A DNA stretch of 64,000 bases from Oligoflexales bacterium (GCA_947494335.1 CANLUT010000001.1:849649-913648); one strand, 5' to 3'; positions 1 to 9,551 are shown, counted from the first letter of the stretch. Numbers and translations: made by a program. Notes: generated by a model from the letters alone, not told the origin.

Positions 1-752
1 CCTACGTGGCCAAAACCGGCAGCAAAACGGCCTACGGTATGGGTCGTGGAATTGGCAACGGGTGGAGGCATCATCTTGCTTGTATCAACGACGACATCGG
101 CAGGCAGCTGTGACTCCCAGCCAAATAGTTTTGCGTAGCGTGTGATGGCACCAATTCCGAGCTGATTGATCGCAAGTTTTGCAAAAAAACCATTACAGCT
201 TTTCCCGAATGCACGGCGTAAACTCATGGAACCGCCGCCTTCGTCATTCATCCAAGTCCCTGTGGGTGTAATATCCTGACTTCCGCAGCCACCGGGCAGA
301 CCAAATGGTTGATCCGGACCAGTGGGTGTCATTTCAAGAGCAGCTGTTGTTACAACCGTCTTAAAAAGCGATGCTGCAGGGAAACGACTGTAAAGTGCTG
401 TGTGACTCGAAGCCCCCCATTTCTCTGGCGAGCGCCCTTGCGCCATGGCGAGGACTTCGCCCGTCACCACATCGATAACAACAACGCTGGCAATCGGCGC
501 TCCGCGTTCAGCAATAAATGCTTGGAGGTGATTTTGAAGCTCGGGATCGAGCGTTGATTTGTGAAGTTTTCCGCCAGCATCAGCCAAAAATGGCACGTCA
601 TTGTCCCACTTGATATCGGTCGCAGACGATAAACGAAGCTTTGCCGCCGACTCCACGGGAGACGACGATACGCCGAAAGTCGTCGTATCAAAAAGGGCTA
701 TTGCGCTTAGCAAGGCCGCAGCCCCGAATTTGTCCACAAATTTAAGTGCCAT
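1..752 (-). CDS. Penicillin-binding protein transpeptidase domain, 3'-truncated by window edge
   Basis: The reading frame runs from an ATG at 750-752 off the left end, giving about 250 residues. It has a short hydrophobic N-terminus (residues about 10-22) and then the first two active-site motifs of penicillin-binding transpeptidases: SLFK (SxxK, nucleophile S128) and SCN (SxN, S185-N187). The KTG motif would lie beyond the edge. The family cross-links peptidoglycan in the periplasm. Only about 60 residues separate the hydrophobic segment from the catalytic region, so a large dimerisation domain like that of FtsI or PBP2 is absent; the layout is closer to a small D,D-transpeptidase. It is divergent from the LptF/G-like gene, with about 120 bp between them. 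The family is clear, the exact class is not. Confidence 0.85.
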   Translation of the reverse strand, partial: MALKFVDKFGAAALLSAIALFDTTTFGVSSSPVESAAKLRLSSATDIKWDNDVPFLADAGGKLHKSTLDPELQNHLQAFIAERGAPIASVVVIDVVTGEVLAMAQGRSPEKWGASSHTALYSRFPAASLFKTVVTTAALEMTPTGPDQPFGLPGGCGSQDITPTGTWMNDEGGGSMSLRRAFGKSCNGFFAKLAINQLGIGAITRYAKLFGWESQLPADVVVDTSKMMPPPVANSTTHTVGRFAAGFGHV

Positions 753-871
753 ATATCATTATTATATGGTGATCCACCGGCCTATGCAAAACTTCAATCA
801 GATGAGGCAGATAATATTTTGTGGTATCCTGAAGAGCGTTCAAAAAACTCTATGGATATGATTGGTTATAC

Positions 872-2083
872 TTGAAGCTGCAGTTTTATATTGTCAAAGA
901 GGTTTTACCCCAGTTTTTTTCAGCACTGGTCATACTAAGCACCGTCTTGGTGGTATCCCAGTTGGTGAGGCTATCTGAGGCACTGGTTGCATTCGGAGTG
1001 TCCCTGGAAAACATTCTGTTGCCCTTTTTGTATATTATTGTGCCGTTTCTATCTTTTAATATTCCGATCTCCTACCTGGCAGCTGTGATGCTCTCATTTA
1101 GTCGGTTTTCTAGTGACGGTGAATATGCAGCGATGCTTGCCACTGGATTTCCGCTGAAGCGGGCTGCCAAACCTGTTCTGATCATTGCGGTGATTCTGTA
1201 TTTCGCCGCTTGTTTCTGTGCCGTGTATGGGGAAGCTTGGGGCCGTAAAGAACTCGTCAATTTTTATTTCAGAAAAACTCAGACAGAGGTCGACAATCTG
1301 ATCAAGAACCGCCTCCAGGAAGGAGTTTTTAGTGAAGAGTTCTTGGGGTACATGCTTTATTCTGAAACGATTTCTGCTGACCGGACGAGGTTTGGCAATC
1401 TCATGCTTGCTCCGGCAGGCTCATCCAAAGATCGTTTCACAATTTTAGCCCCCTCCGGCAGTATTTCCGGATCCGTCGATGAAGGGAAATTGAATTTAGT
1501 CCTCGAAAAAGGGGTTTTACATGCCAGTAATCGCGAGAAGGGCGATCAGTCGGTTCTCAAGTTTGACCAAATGGAGATCGACCTTTTGCGTATGTTCAGA
1601 GAGCGAATTCTGGGCGGTGATGAGGCCAAAGATGACTATCGCAGCTATCCCCCAGTAAAGCTCTACCAATACGTCTCCCAGATTGAAAATGATCAGAGTG
1701 TTGATAGGAAACTTTACTATAAAGCCCGTTTTTTGATGCATCAGCGCATGGCCACACCTTTCATTGTGATAATATTCGCATGTTTTGGCATGGCGCTTGG
1801 GGTTACGGATCCGCGAGCGGGAAAGAATAGAGCCTACGCCGGAGCCATTGGCGGTATTATCGGTGGGTATGTGGTCATGATGGGGTTTAAATGGTTTGCC
1901 GAAAAAGGCGCCATCTCGGCACCTGTTGCAGCCTGGCTACCAAACGTCATTCTGTTGGGTTTTGCTTGGTTTTTGATGTACCAGAAGAATCGCTTGCCGC
2001 CTTCTGAGTCGGCACTAGATCCACAGCATATCGAGTTATTTCAGCGGATGAAGAAACACTGGCAGCTACTCCGGCAGAAGTAG
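872..2083 (+). CDS. LptF/LptG-family lipopolysaccharide export permease (YjgP/YjgQ)
   Basis: A 403-residue protein with the layout of the inner-membrane half of the LptB2FG exporter, which extracts LPS from the inner membrane and passes it to the periplasmic bridge. Three or so N-terminal membrane segments (about residues 13-120) are followed by a periplasmic beta-jellyroll-like region (about 130-270) and C-terminal membrane segments (about 290-385). The start is TTG at 872; MKLQFYIVKEVL matches the short cytoplasmic N-terminus usual in the family, and nearby ATGs are out of frame. The Shine-Dalgarno sequence is weak. The sequence alone does not say whether it is LptF or LptG, and the partner is not in the window. 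Confidence 0.9.
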   Translation: MKLQFYIVKEVLPQFFSALVILSTVLVVSQLVRLSEALVAFGVSLENILLPFLYIIVPFLSFNIPISYLAAVMLSFSRFSSDGEYAAMLATGFPLKRAAKPVLIIAVILYFAACFCAVYGEAWGRKELVNFYFRKTQTEVDNLIKNRLQEGVFSEEFLGYMLYSETISADRTRFGNLMLAPAGSSKDRFTILAPSGSISGSVDEGKLNLVLEKGVLHASNREKGDQSVLKFDQMEIDLLRMFRERILGGDEAKDDYRSYPPVKLYQYVSQIENDQSVDRKLYYKARFLMHQRMATPFIVIIFACFGMALGVTDPRAGKNRAYAGAIGGIIGGYVVMMGFKWFAEKGAISAPVAAWLPNVILLGFAWFLMYQKNRLPPSESALDPQHIELFQRMKKHWQLLRQK

Positions 2084-2101
2084 TGCTGCTGCTTTTGCTC
2101 G

Positions 2102-2611
2102 TTAGTCTTCAGTTCTCGGTCCAGGAACCGTCGATTGAAGAATGCTTTCAACCGCAGGCTCAACAAACGCCTCATCACGAACGGTCTCGATGAGTTCTCC
2201 AGCGGCTCCACCAGTATCTTTATTGATTGCGCGCAGAGTTGAGGTTTGATCAGCGACAAACTTCGTGGCATTGCTGACGACTCTGTCTTTGGCAACCCCA
2301 GTAACAACAAGTGCTCCCGCTGTGTCGCGATCTGCAGCCCGACCTGTTGACATGAGGCCATCGATTAACATGTTGGTACCACCGTCAAATGCACTATTTA
2401 CTCCTCGCATAAGCACCTTGCCGCCACCAGCAGCCAGATCACCCCAAGGCACCGTTTCAACCGCTGTTGTGATTGCACCATCTCGAGCGCGAGCTAGTCT
2501 TTCATCAACTGTCAGAAGACGAGCCTGACCCTGTGCGTTAGATGCCGTTCCAACTCCATCCTCAGCGAAATCAGTCGCTGCGCCAAGAAGATCTCCTGCC
2601 AGGGGGGTCAT
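2102..2611 (-). CDS. Hypothetical protein, alanine/glycine-rich
   Basis: A 169-residue frame bounded upstream by a TAA six codons before the ATG. Composition is rich in Ala, Gly, Thr, Val and Asp, and low in aromatics, with no clear signal peptide, membrane span or recognised domain. The repeated AT-V/GV segments suggest a soluble or surface-associated repetitive protein, but this is weak. It is convergent with the permease gene (18 bp between stops). I do not recognise a family. Coding status rests on length, plausible codon use and the absence of a better frame on the other strand. Confidence 0.5.
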   Translation of the reverse strand: MTPLAGDLLGAATDFAEDGVGTASNAQGQARLLTVDERLARARDGAITTAVETVPWGDLAAGGGKVLMRGVNSAFDGGTNMLIDGLMSTGRAADRDTAGALVVTGVAKDRVVSNATKFVADQTSTLRAINKDTGGAAGELIETVRDEAFVEPAVESILQSTVPGPRTED

Positions 2612-2950
2612 CTCTAATGCCGGTCTTTACGACCGCACTAGATCCAATGGATATTTCTAGCTTCCTTTGCGTTTTGGGCAAATCTCTGCAAATTCAGTAT
2701 TTTTTGGGTTTTGGATCATCGCGGTCAGGCAATAAGGCATGGATTTTGAGAAATCCTGTCTTTTGCTCGCCAGGGATGAGTTTGGTCGGTGTCTAGAGGT
2801 TATTGGGGCACCCAAAAAAACTTTTCTGAGTAGTTTTAAGGCACAATGTGTTGCTTTATTCGGCTGGCTGGCCAGTGCCTTTGGGTGGACAACAAGCAAA
2901 CTTTTCGCCATGATTTTAAGATCTTCGTCTTAAGGCAAGGGGAGTTTGCA
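2612..2950. other. Intergenic region upstream of fabF
   Basis: About 340 bp between the divergent hypothetical gene and fabF. Short open frames exist on both strands, including an in-frame extension of fabF back to 2846, but none has a ribosome-binding site or family signature. It presumably holds the divergent promoters; I could not pick a convincing -35/-10 pair. Confidence 0.5.
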
Positions 2951-4189
2951 ATGCGTCGTGTTGTGGTCACTGGTATGGGAATGGTGAGTCCTGTGGGGCT
3001 CAATGTCGCTGAGTCTTGGAAGAACGCCCTTGCTGGAAAAACGGGTGTTGGAAAACTTAGTCGATTCGACGCAACGAACTTCACGGTTCAAATTGGCGCA
3101 GAGGTAAAAAACTTTTCAGTTGGCGATGCCATGGATGCGAAGGAAGCAAATCGCGCGCCATTGTTTTTGCAGTATGCAGCAAAGTCAGCGCAGGAAGCCA
3201 TTCGTGACGCCGGTCTAACATCAGAAAACTTTAATCCAGATCGCGCTGGTGCTTGCGTTGGTGTGGGTATCGGATCACTCGACATCCTTGAGGAGAATCA
3301 TAAAGCGCTATTGGAAAAAGGACCTCGACGCGTATCGCCGTTTTTGATTCCACACATGATTGCCAATATGGCTGCAGGACTTGTATCGCGTCTCAATAAT
3401 CTTAAAGGCCCCAACATGTGTACCACCACAGCATGCGCAAGTGGTACCCACGCAGTTGGTGAAGCGATGCTTTATATTCAACACAACATGGCTGACATCA
3501 TGGTGTGTGGCGGCGTTGAGTCCGCGATGTCTCCGACTTCTATTGCAGGCTTTGCAGTCATGAAAGCCCTTTCAACCAACAACGATCACCCCGAAGAAGC
3601 AAGCCGTCCGTTTGACTTAAATCGCGATGGTTTTGTGATGGGCGAAGGCGCCGGAATTCTTGTTCTCGAAGATTTGGAGCATGCGAAAAAACGTGGTGCC
3701 AAGATTTACGCTGAAATTGTCGGCTACGGGATGTCGGGAGATGCTTATCACATCACGTCGCCAGCACCCGAAGGTGAGGGGGCGCAGCGCTGTATGCGCA
3801 TGGCTCTTTCCATGGGGCATATTCCATTGACAGAAATGGACTACATCAATGCGCACGGAACTTCGACCAAGCTCAATGACTTTTACGAAACGAGAGCCAT
3901 CAAAGGCGTGTTCGGTGATAACGCTAAGGCTATCTCCATTTCCTCGACAAAAGGTGTTACCGGGCATTGCCTGGGAGCAGCTGGCGGCATAGAGGCCGTA
4001 TTTACTGTGATGGCACTCAAAGATCAGATGGTCCCGCCGACAGCAGGTCTAAAAACACCAGATCCTGAGTGTGATCTCGATTATACGCCTCACGAGGCGC
4101 GTCGACGTTTGGTACGGTACGCGATGAGTAACTCCTTTGGCTTTGGTGGAACAAACGCGACCGTCGCGTTTAAGCGTTGGGATAAGTGA
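2951..4189 (+). CDS. fabF: 3-oxoacyl-[acyl-carrier-protein] synthase II
   Basis: A 412-residue condensing enzyme of type II fatty-acid synthesis, extending acyl-ACP by two carbons from malonyl-ACP in the cytoplasm. The thiolase-fold Cys-His-His catalytic set is intact: C162 in TTACASGTH, H302 in NAHGTST and H339 in GVTGHCLGAAGG, with the usual Lys (K334) before it. The C-terminal SFGFGGTNA loop is also present. The start at 2951 follows a GGGGAG Shine-Dalgarno and gives the standard N-terminus MRRVVVTGMG; an upstream in-frame start at 2846 would add 35 residues foreign to the family. No acpP or fabG adjoins it. The downstream gene overlaps by one base. Confidence 0.95.
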   Translation: MRRVVVTGMGMVSPVGLNVAESWKNALAGKTGVGKLSRFDATNFTVQIGAEVKNFSVGDAMDAKEANRAPLFLQYAAKSAQEAIRDAGLTSENFNPDRAGACVGVGIGSLDILEENHKALLEKGPRRVSPFLIPHMIANMAAGLVSRLNNLKGPNMCTTTACASGTHAVGEAMLYIQHNMADIMVCGGVESAMSPTSIAGFAVMKALSTNNDHPEEASRPFDLNRDGFVMGEGAGILVLEDLEHAKKRGAKIYAEIVGYGMSGDAYHITSPAPEGEGAQRCMRMALSMGHIPLTEMDYINAHGTSTKLNDFYETRAIKGVFGDNAKAISISSTKGVTGHCLGAAGGIEAVFTVMALKDQMVPPTAGLKTPDPECDLDYTPHEARRRLVRYAMSNSFGFGGTNATVAFKRWDK

Positions 4190-4989
4190 TGCGGGTGCAA
4201 AGCATCTCTATTTTTTTCTTGATGGCTTTAAGTTTTGCCAGGCCCGCTTTTGCTGGTCTTGGTACCGTGTGGAACTACGTTAGCCAATACCAGTTCGGGA
4301 TCGATTACTCGAACTCCATTGATTATGTCTCACTCAGCTATTCCACGCCGACGGCCGGGGGGATTCCATCCTCTTGTCAGCAGGACCCAAGTGATTCTTC
4401 CACAAAACGTTGCACGGCTGGCATGGTTGGCGGCAGCAGCAGTGGATGGGGAGTCTTTCTCGAAAAAGCTTTTAAAAAGCAGGGACCGTACTATCTCGAC
4501 TGGGACGTTGGATTTGGAGCAAGGTACCTTTCGGGTCAGCTTCCTGAAAAAGACGCTAACAAAGATGGGCTTCCCCTCCGCTATGCGTCATTTTCGCTCG
4601 CTGCCGTCGTTGCAAAACCCTACGTACAATTTGGTATCACTCCCGAGTTTTGGCCTGACATTCTGGTCTCGGTTGGTCCAGCACTCCAGCTTGCTATGGG
4701 TAATGTGGCGGTCAATGATGAAACCAAAAACGTTATGGTCGGTACATCGACATGGTCTGGGCCGATGAGCTTGATTAATGGGTTTTTTGCGCTGGAAATC
4801 GTCCTAAAACGCTTTGGAGAGGGGGCTTTTAGCCTGATGGCATCCCAGGACTTCACTGGAAATGGTGAAGGTTCGAAGCTTTACCCCGGTGACGTTGACG
4901 GCATGTCAGATATTCGCGGTAGCTTCCGCAGAAACACCGGTGGGTTGGCTTATGGTTTTGGCCTGAAGCTCGTGACACCTTGGCCATAA
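4189..4989 (+). CDS. Secreted, probably outer-membrane beta-barrel protein of unknown function
   Basis: A 266-residue protein with a signal peptide (hydrophobic segment and ARPAFA-G cleavage site near residue 23). The mature part alternates polar and hydrophobic residues and is rich in Gly and aromatics, as in small outer-membrane barrels; its C-terminus (GFGLKLVTPWP) is compatible with a last beta strand. The ATG at 4189 overlaps the fabF stop (TGATG), which suggests translational coupling; a GTG three bases upstream is an alternative. I do not recognise a specific family, and a role with fabF is not implied. Confidence 0.7.
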   Translation: MRVQSISIFFLMALSFARPAFAGLGTVWNYVSQYQFGIDYSNSIDYVSLSYSTPTAGGIPSSCQQDPSDSSTKRCTAGMVGGSSSGWGVFLEKAFKKQGPYYLDWDVGFGARYLSGQLPEKDANKDGLPLRYASFSLAAVVAKPYVQFGITPEFWPDILVSVGPALQLAMGNVAVNDETKNVMVGTSTWSGPMSLINGFFALEIVLKRFGEGAFSLMASQDFTGNGEGSKLYPGDVDGMSDIRGSFRRNTGGLAYGFGLKLVTPWP

Positions 4990-5163
4990 TTAGTCGTTGT
5001 TGGTGAAGGTCATAGGGTTCACCAAGGTCTAAGATACCTTTGTGACCAAGGAATAAAATCACAGGTGGTCGGCAAAAATTGCTTTACATACAGGGACTTG
5101 CCTGTGCTATGGTACACTGATTTTAGAGTCTGATGTCAGTTTCTTCGTGAGAGGTCATGACGT

Positions 5164-6177
5164 ATGTCACCAAAAGGAAGTGCTCCAGAGAAATCCTCTG
5201 GCGCCAAACAAGAGGCTAAGATGGATAAACAATGGTTACTCAGCGTTTATCAGCAGATGTGTTACTACCGCCGCTTTGAAGAACGAGTTCTTCAAGCCTA
5301 CACACAACAAAAATTTGCCGGTTTTTGTCACGTGCACATTGGTCAGGAAGCTCTCTGCGTCGGTGTTCAGCGCGCGTTACGCGACACGGATTATATGATT
5401 ACCGGTTACCGCTCCCATACGCAGGCGATTGCCAAAGGCATCCCTGGCCGAGAAGTGTTTGCTGAGTTGTTTGGTAAAGCCACAGGTTGTGCCAAAGGTA
5501 ACGGCGGATCCATGCACATGTTCAGCAAGGAAAAGCGTTTCCTTGGAGGACACGGCATTGTTGGTGGTCAAGTTCCACTCGCAGCTGGCGTGGGCTTTGC
5601 CATTCGCTACGAGAAGAAAGACGACATCATTGTTTGCTATATCGGTGATGCAGCGACCAATCAGGGCCAGTTTCATGAGGCCCTCAACATGGCAGCCACC
5701 TGGAATCTCCCTGTGCTGACGATTATCGAGAACAATCGTTACGGTATGGGTACTGATATCAAGAGAACAACATCTATTGATCACCTCTGGAAACGCGCGT
5801 TGGCGTACGACATGGATCACGGTGAGGTGGATGCGATGAACGTGATTAAAACCCATGAGTTCGTCTCTGACGTCATCGCAAAGATGCGCAAAACGCATCG
5901 CCCTTACTTGTTGGACGCCATTTGTTATCGCTACAAAGGCCACTCTGTGTCTGACCCTGGTCTATACAGAACTAAGGAAGAGATGGGCGAGTGGATGGCA
6001 AAAGATCCTATCTTGCAACTGGCAGAGCATCTCAAAAAGAACAAGATGGCGACGGATGAAGAGCTCAAAGCGCTCGACACTAAAGCTAAAGAAATGGCCA
6101 AAGCGGACGAGGCATGGGCGGAGGAGCAGCCCGTTCCGCCGGAAGAGCAAGTTTGGCAAAACGTTTACGCTGATTGA
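5164..6177 (+). CDS. pdhA: Pyruvate dehydrogenase E1 component, alpha subunit
   Basis: A 337-residue thiamine-diphosphate enzyme subunit that decarboxylates pyruvate with the E1-beta product. It has the expected HIGQEAL start of the ThDP fold, the cofactor motif GDAATNQGQFHEALN ending in ENN, and the phosphorylation-loop motif YRYKGHSVSDP. The start at 5164 follows GAGAGG with 9-base spacing; an internal ATG at 5221 with AGAGG upstream would remove a low-complexity 19-residue lead and is a fair alternative. It is the first gene of pdhA-pdhB-pdhC, with short gaps of about 50 and 60 bp. Confidence 0.95.
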   Translation: MSPKGSAPEKSSGAKQEAKMDKQWLLSVYQQMCYYRRFEERVLQAYTQQKFAGFCHVHIGQEALCVGVQRALRDTDYMITGYRSHTQAIAKGIPGREVFAELFGKATGCAKGNGGSMHMFSKEKRFLGGHGIVGGQVPLAAGVGFAIRYEKKDDIIVCYIGDAATNQGQFHEALNMAATWNLPVLTIIENNRYGMGTDIKRTTSIDHLWKRALAYDMDHGEVDAMNVIKTHEFVSDVIAKMRKTHRPYLLDAICYRYKGHSVSDPGLYRTKEEMGEWMAKDPILQLAEHLKKNKMATDEELKALDTKAKEMAKADEAWAEEQPVPPEEQVWQNVYAD

Positions 6178-6225
6178 TCTCATACGGGATGATCTTTGAT
6201 CATGATCTGAAAGGATAGTGTTGAC

Positions 6226-7206
6226 ATGGGAATTCTGACATACCGCGAAGCACTGGGACGGGCGATGGCCGAAGAGATGGCGCGCGATCCTAAGATTTTT
6301 CTGATGGGCGAGGAAGTAGCGCAATACAACGGAGCCTATAAAGTTTCAAAAGGCTTACTAGACAAGTTCGGTCCGGAGCGCGTGATCGACGCACCGATTT
6401 CTGAAGGCGGATTTGCAGGACTCGGAGTCGGGGCTGCGATGGTGGGGTTACGCCCCATTATCGAGATGATGACTTGGAACTTTGGTATTCAAGGCTTTGA
6501 TCAGATTATCAACCACGCTGCCAAAATGCTTTACATGTCAGCTGGCCAATTTCCAGTGCCGATCGTTTTCCGCGGACCAAACGGCGCAGCACACATGTTG
6601 GCAGCCCAGCACTCGCAAACTGTGGAAGGCATGCTGCACCAAGTCCCCGGCCTTAAGGTCGTTACGAGTTGCTGTCCTGCGGATGGTTACGGACTCCTAA
6701 AAAGCTCCATTCGTGACAACAACCCCGTCATCTTTCTTGAAAGTGAGATGATGTACGCCATGAAAGGTGAAGTGGCTGATGAAGAGCATCTGATTCCGCT
6801 TGGAGTTGGTTCTATTAAGCGTGAAGGTCATCACGTAACCTTGATTGCCTGGACAAAAATGGTTTCTCGCGCCATGCAATGCGCTGAGCAGCTTGCTGCA
6901 GAAGGTATTGAATGTGAAGTCATTGATCCGCGTACCCTGAGGCCTCTCGACGAAGAGATGATCTTCAATTCTGTTCGTAAGACACACCGTTGTGTCATCA
7001 TTGAAGAGGCATACCAAGCAGCGTCCGTGGGCTCCTTTATTGCTGAGCAGGTAAACCGGATTTGTTTTGATGATTTGGATGCGCCGGTCATGCGAGTCAC
7101 AAATGAATTTGTTCCGATGCCTTATGCTGAAAATCTGGAACACCGCGTGCTGCCTGAGGCAGAGCGAATCATTCCGGTGATCAAGCAAGTTCTGTACATG
7201 GATTAA
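6226..7206 (+). CDS. pdhB: Pyruvate dehydrogenase E1 component, beta subunit
   Basis: A 326-residue transketolase-like subunit completing the alpha2-beta2 E1 enzyme. Family hallmarks visible are LMGEEVAQYNGAYKVSKGL near the N-terminus, the APISEGGFAGLGVGAAM segment, and PVIFLESE followed by the C-terminal transketolase domain (VTLIAWTKMV, EVIDPRTLRPLD). The start follows AAAGGA. Length is normal for the family. The gene sits between pdhA and pdhC on the same strand and is probably cotranscribed with them. Confidence 0.95.
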   Translation: MGILTYREALGRAMAEEMARDPKIFLMGEEVAQYNGAYKVSKGLLDKFGPERVIDAPISEGGFAGLGVGAAMVGLRPIIEMMTWNFGIQGFDQIINHAAKMLYMSAGQFPVPIVFRGPNGAAHMLAAQHSQTVEGMLHQVPGLKVVTSCCPADGYGLLKSSIRDNNPVIFLESEMMYAMKGEVADEEHLIPLGVGSIKREGHHVTLIAWTKMVSRAMQCAEQLAAEGIECEVIDPRTLRPLDEEMIFNSVRKTHRCVIIEEAYQAASVGSFIAEQVNRICFDDLDAPVMRVTNEFVPMPYAENLEHRVLPEAERIIPVIKQVLYMD

Positions 7207-7266
7207 TTGGGGACTCTCCTTGAGGCCTAGCAAGAGATTTAAGATTTTAAGAAGGACATACTGACC

Positions 7267-8529
7267 ATGGCTCAATTAATTGTAATGCCGAAACTCTCTG
7301 ACACGATGGAGGAAGGAGCCATTGCCAACTGGCTCAAGAAAGAGGGTGACGCTGTTGATGAGGGCGAAGATCTAGTCGAAATCGAAACCGACAAGGCAAC
7401 CATGACTTTTGCATCGTCGGCCGAAGGGGTTGTTTTAAAGCTTGTACTACCGCCTCACAAAACCGTCCCGCTTGGATCACCACTTTGTGTCATAGGCAAT
7501 AAGGGTGAAAGCTATAACTTAGATGAACTTGTCGCTAAGGCTAGTGCTGGAAAAGCACCGGCTGATAAAAAGCCAGTCCCGGCGCCGGCAGCAGCTCCTG
7601 CTCCCAAAGTTGCCGTCGCTCCTACCGTGATTGCTGCTCCTCAACCAGTAAAAGCGCCGTCTGCTGCAGCCCCTGCTGGCAACGGTCGCGTAAAGGCATC
7701 CCCACTTGCAAAGAAAATGGCCGCCGACAAAGGCATCGATCTTTCTGCCGTTCATGGGTCAGGGCCTGCCGGACGCGTTGTAGCCCGCGATCTCGACAAT
7801 GTGCCAAGCGGTGGTTCATCTGCCCGTGCAGTTCGTACTGGCGAGGACCGCATTGTTCCAAATTCTATGATGCGCAAAACGATCGCGAAGCGTCTTCTTG
7901 CCGGCAAGAACGAAGCCCCACATTTTTATTTGACCGTTTCGGCTGATATGACCCGCATGAACGACTGGCGCGCGCGTCTCAATAAGGATGCCGACAAGTC
8001 TGGTGTCAAAGTCAGCGTTAACGACTTGGTAATCTTGGCTGTGGCAAAAGCTCTGGCAAAACACCCTGAGATCAACGCATCTTGGCAGGGTGAGTCGATT
8101 ATCGAGTACGGTAATGTTCATGTGGCTATGGCTGTAGCTCTTCCGTCTGGACTTGTGACTCCCGTCATTCGTCACACGGATCAACTCAGCATCCGTGACA
8201 TTGCCAAAGCCTCCCGCGAACTTGCCGTTCGTGCTAAGGATGGCAAGTTATCGAACGAGGACTATGCCGGCGGCACCTTTACGATTTCTAATCTTGGAAT
8301 GTTCGGCATTGAAGAATTTACGGCGATCATCAATCCGCCCCAGGCAGCTATCCTGGCAGTCGGTGCGACGATCCCAACGCCTGCTGTTGATGCCAAGGGA
8401 CAGGTTGTGGCTCAACCGCGCATGAAAATGACCATGAGCTGTGATCACCGCGTGATCGACGGCGCTATGGGTGCGCAGTTCCTACAAACACTTGTCGGGT
8501 TTATTGAAGATCCTCTGAATATGCTCTAA
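7267..8529 (+). CDS. pdhC: Dihydrolipoamide acetyltransferase, E2 component of pyruvate dehydrogenase
   Basis: A 420-residue E2 core protein. Domain order: one lipoyl domain (residues 1-78) with lipoylation lysine K43 in EIETDKATM; an Ala/Pro linker (about 95-138); the peripheral subunit-binding domain (about 141-175, ASPLAKKMAADKGIDL then GPAGRVVARD); and a catalytic CoA-acyltransferase domain ending in SCDHRVIDGAMGAQF, with active-site H394 and D398. It transfers the acetyl group from E1 to CoA. The lipoamide dehydrogenase (E3) that would complete the complex is not next to it. Confidence 0.95.
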   Translation: MAQLIVMPKLSDTMEEGAIANWLKKEGDAVDEGEDLVEIETDKATMTFASSAEGVVLKLVLPPHKTVPLGSPLCVIGNKGESYNLDELVAKASAGKAPADKKPVPAPAAAPAPKVAVAPTVIAAPQPVKAPSAAAPAGNGRVKASPLAKKMAADKGIDLSAVHGSGPAGRVVARDLDNVPSGGSSARAVRTGEDRIVPNSMMRKTIAKRLLAGKNEAPHFYLTVSADMTRMNDWRARLNKDADKSGVKVSVNDLVILAVAKALAKHPEINASWQGESIIEYGNVHVAMAVALPSGLVTPVIRHTDQLSIRDIAKASRELAVRAKDGKLSNEDYAGGTFTISNLGMFGIEEFTAIINPPQAAILAVGATIPTPAVDAKGQVVAQPRMKMTMSCDHRVIDGAMGAQFLQTLVGFIEDPLNML

Positions 8530-8588
8530 TTCAAAAGACGCACGGTTGACTGAGGAAGGGATTGCGACAAGCAATCTTCGATCCTTCG

Positions 8589-9551
8589 TCACTGTTGCGG
8601 TGTTTTATGTTTTCGCTCGTCGTGATGAGCTAGCGAGAATCCGATACCGAGAGCCAGCGCGCCCAGAATCACGGATAGCGCAATGCCCACGGGAATATGA
8701 TACCAGCGTTCAATTCCGATTTTTATTCCGATAAACACCAGAATGAATGAAATGGCCTTGTCCAGGTGTTTGAAGAGATTCACCATGGTGGCCAACACAA
8801 AATAAAGATTTCTTAGTCCTAAAATCGCAAAAATGTTTGAACTGTAAACGATAAAACTATCCTTGCTGACCGCCAAAACGGCAGGAATTGAATCGACTGC
8901 AAATATCACATCCGAAATTTCTACCAAGATCAGAGCAAGGAATAGAGGCGTCGCCATTAGACGACCGTCGCGACGGGTAAAAAAGTTGTGCCCCTTATAG
9001 GACTCGTCAATCGGGATGAGGCGTTTCACTGTATTGGCAATGAGACCATTCGATGGATCGTCCTCTTCATCATCGCCTCCGCGGAAGGTCTTGATACCAG
9101 CCCAGATCAAAATGACACCGAACACGAAAGTCAGCCAGTCAAAGCGCTGCAAGGCAGCAACCCCTGCGCTGATGCAGATGGCCCGCATAATCAAAGCACC
9201 GAGGATTCCCCAAAATAAAACGCGATGCTGATATTTGGCGGCAATTTTAAAGCTTCCAAAAATCAAAATAAAAACGAACAGATTATCAACCGAAAGAGAT
9301 AACTCAACGACATAGGCTGTCAGAAACGTCATTGCTGATTCGGCGCCTAGACGAGACCAAATCCAAGCGCAAAAGCTGAGAGCAGTTAGAATATAAAAGC
9401 CGCTCCATAAGAAGGCTTGTTTGGTCGTTGGCGCTTCATCTTTCTTGCGGAGAACAAAAAGATCGAGAACGAGAAGAGCTAAAACCACCGCAATAAAGCC
9501 TGCGATCATTTGGGGGTGACTGTGTGGGATCGTCTCGACAAGTTCATTCAT
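8589..9551 (-). CDS. TerC/Alx-family integral membrane protein (probable metal-ion exporter)
   Basis: A 320-residue protein with about nine hydrophobic segments. The family motifs are clear: VELSLSVDNLFVFILIF and VEISDVIFAVDSIPAVLAVS, with acidic residues inside the membrane segments. Members with this layout (Alx of E. coli, TerC) are linked to manganese homeostasis and tellurite resistance. The ATG at 9549-9551 has AGGA upstream and gives MNELVETIPHS; a longer frame to 9641 would run into the sua5 coding region. It follows sua5 on the same strand with about 40 bp between them. Confidence 0.9.
   Translation of the reverse strand: MNELVETIPHSHPQMIAGFIAVVLALLVLDLFVLRKKDEAPTTKQAFLWSGFYILTALSFCAWIWSRLGAESAMTFLTAYVVELSLSVDNLFVFILIFGSFKIAAKYQHRVLFWGILGALIMRAICISAGVAALQRFDWLTFVFGVILIWAGIKTFRGGDDEEDDPSNGLIANTVKRLIPIDESYKGHNFFTRRDGRLMATPLFLALILVEISDVIFAVDSIPAVLAVSKDSFIVYSSNIFAILGLRNLYFVLATMVNLFKHLDKAISFILVFIGIKIGIERWYHIPVGIALSVILGALALGIGFSLAHHDERKHKTPQQ

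Noticed and set aside
2657-2950. Short frames upstream of fabF, including the in-frame extension to 2846
   Set aside because: Foreign to the FabF N-terminus, no Shine-Dalgarno; ATG 2951 fits both.
5377-5943. 188-residue open frame antisense to pdhA
   Set aside because: Completely inside a well-supported gene; no Shine-Dalgarno, and composition (His/Asn/Cys-rich) is that of a shadow frame.
6697-7275. 192-residue open frame antisense to pdhB
   Set aside because: Shadow of pdhB; no family signature and no start signal.
8537-8588. GATTGC/GCAATC hairpin after pdhC
   Set aside because: Only 6 bp and no T run; too weak to call a terminator.
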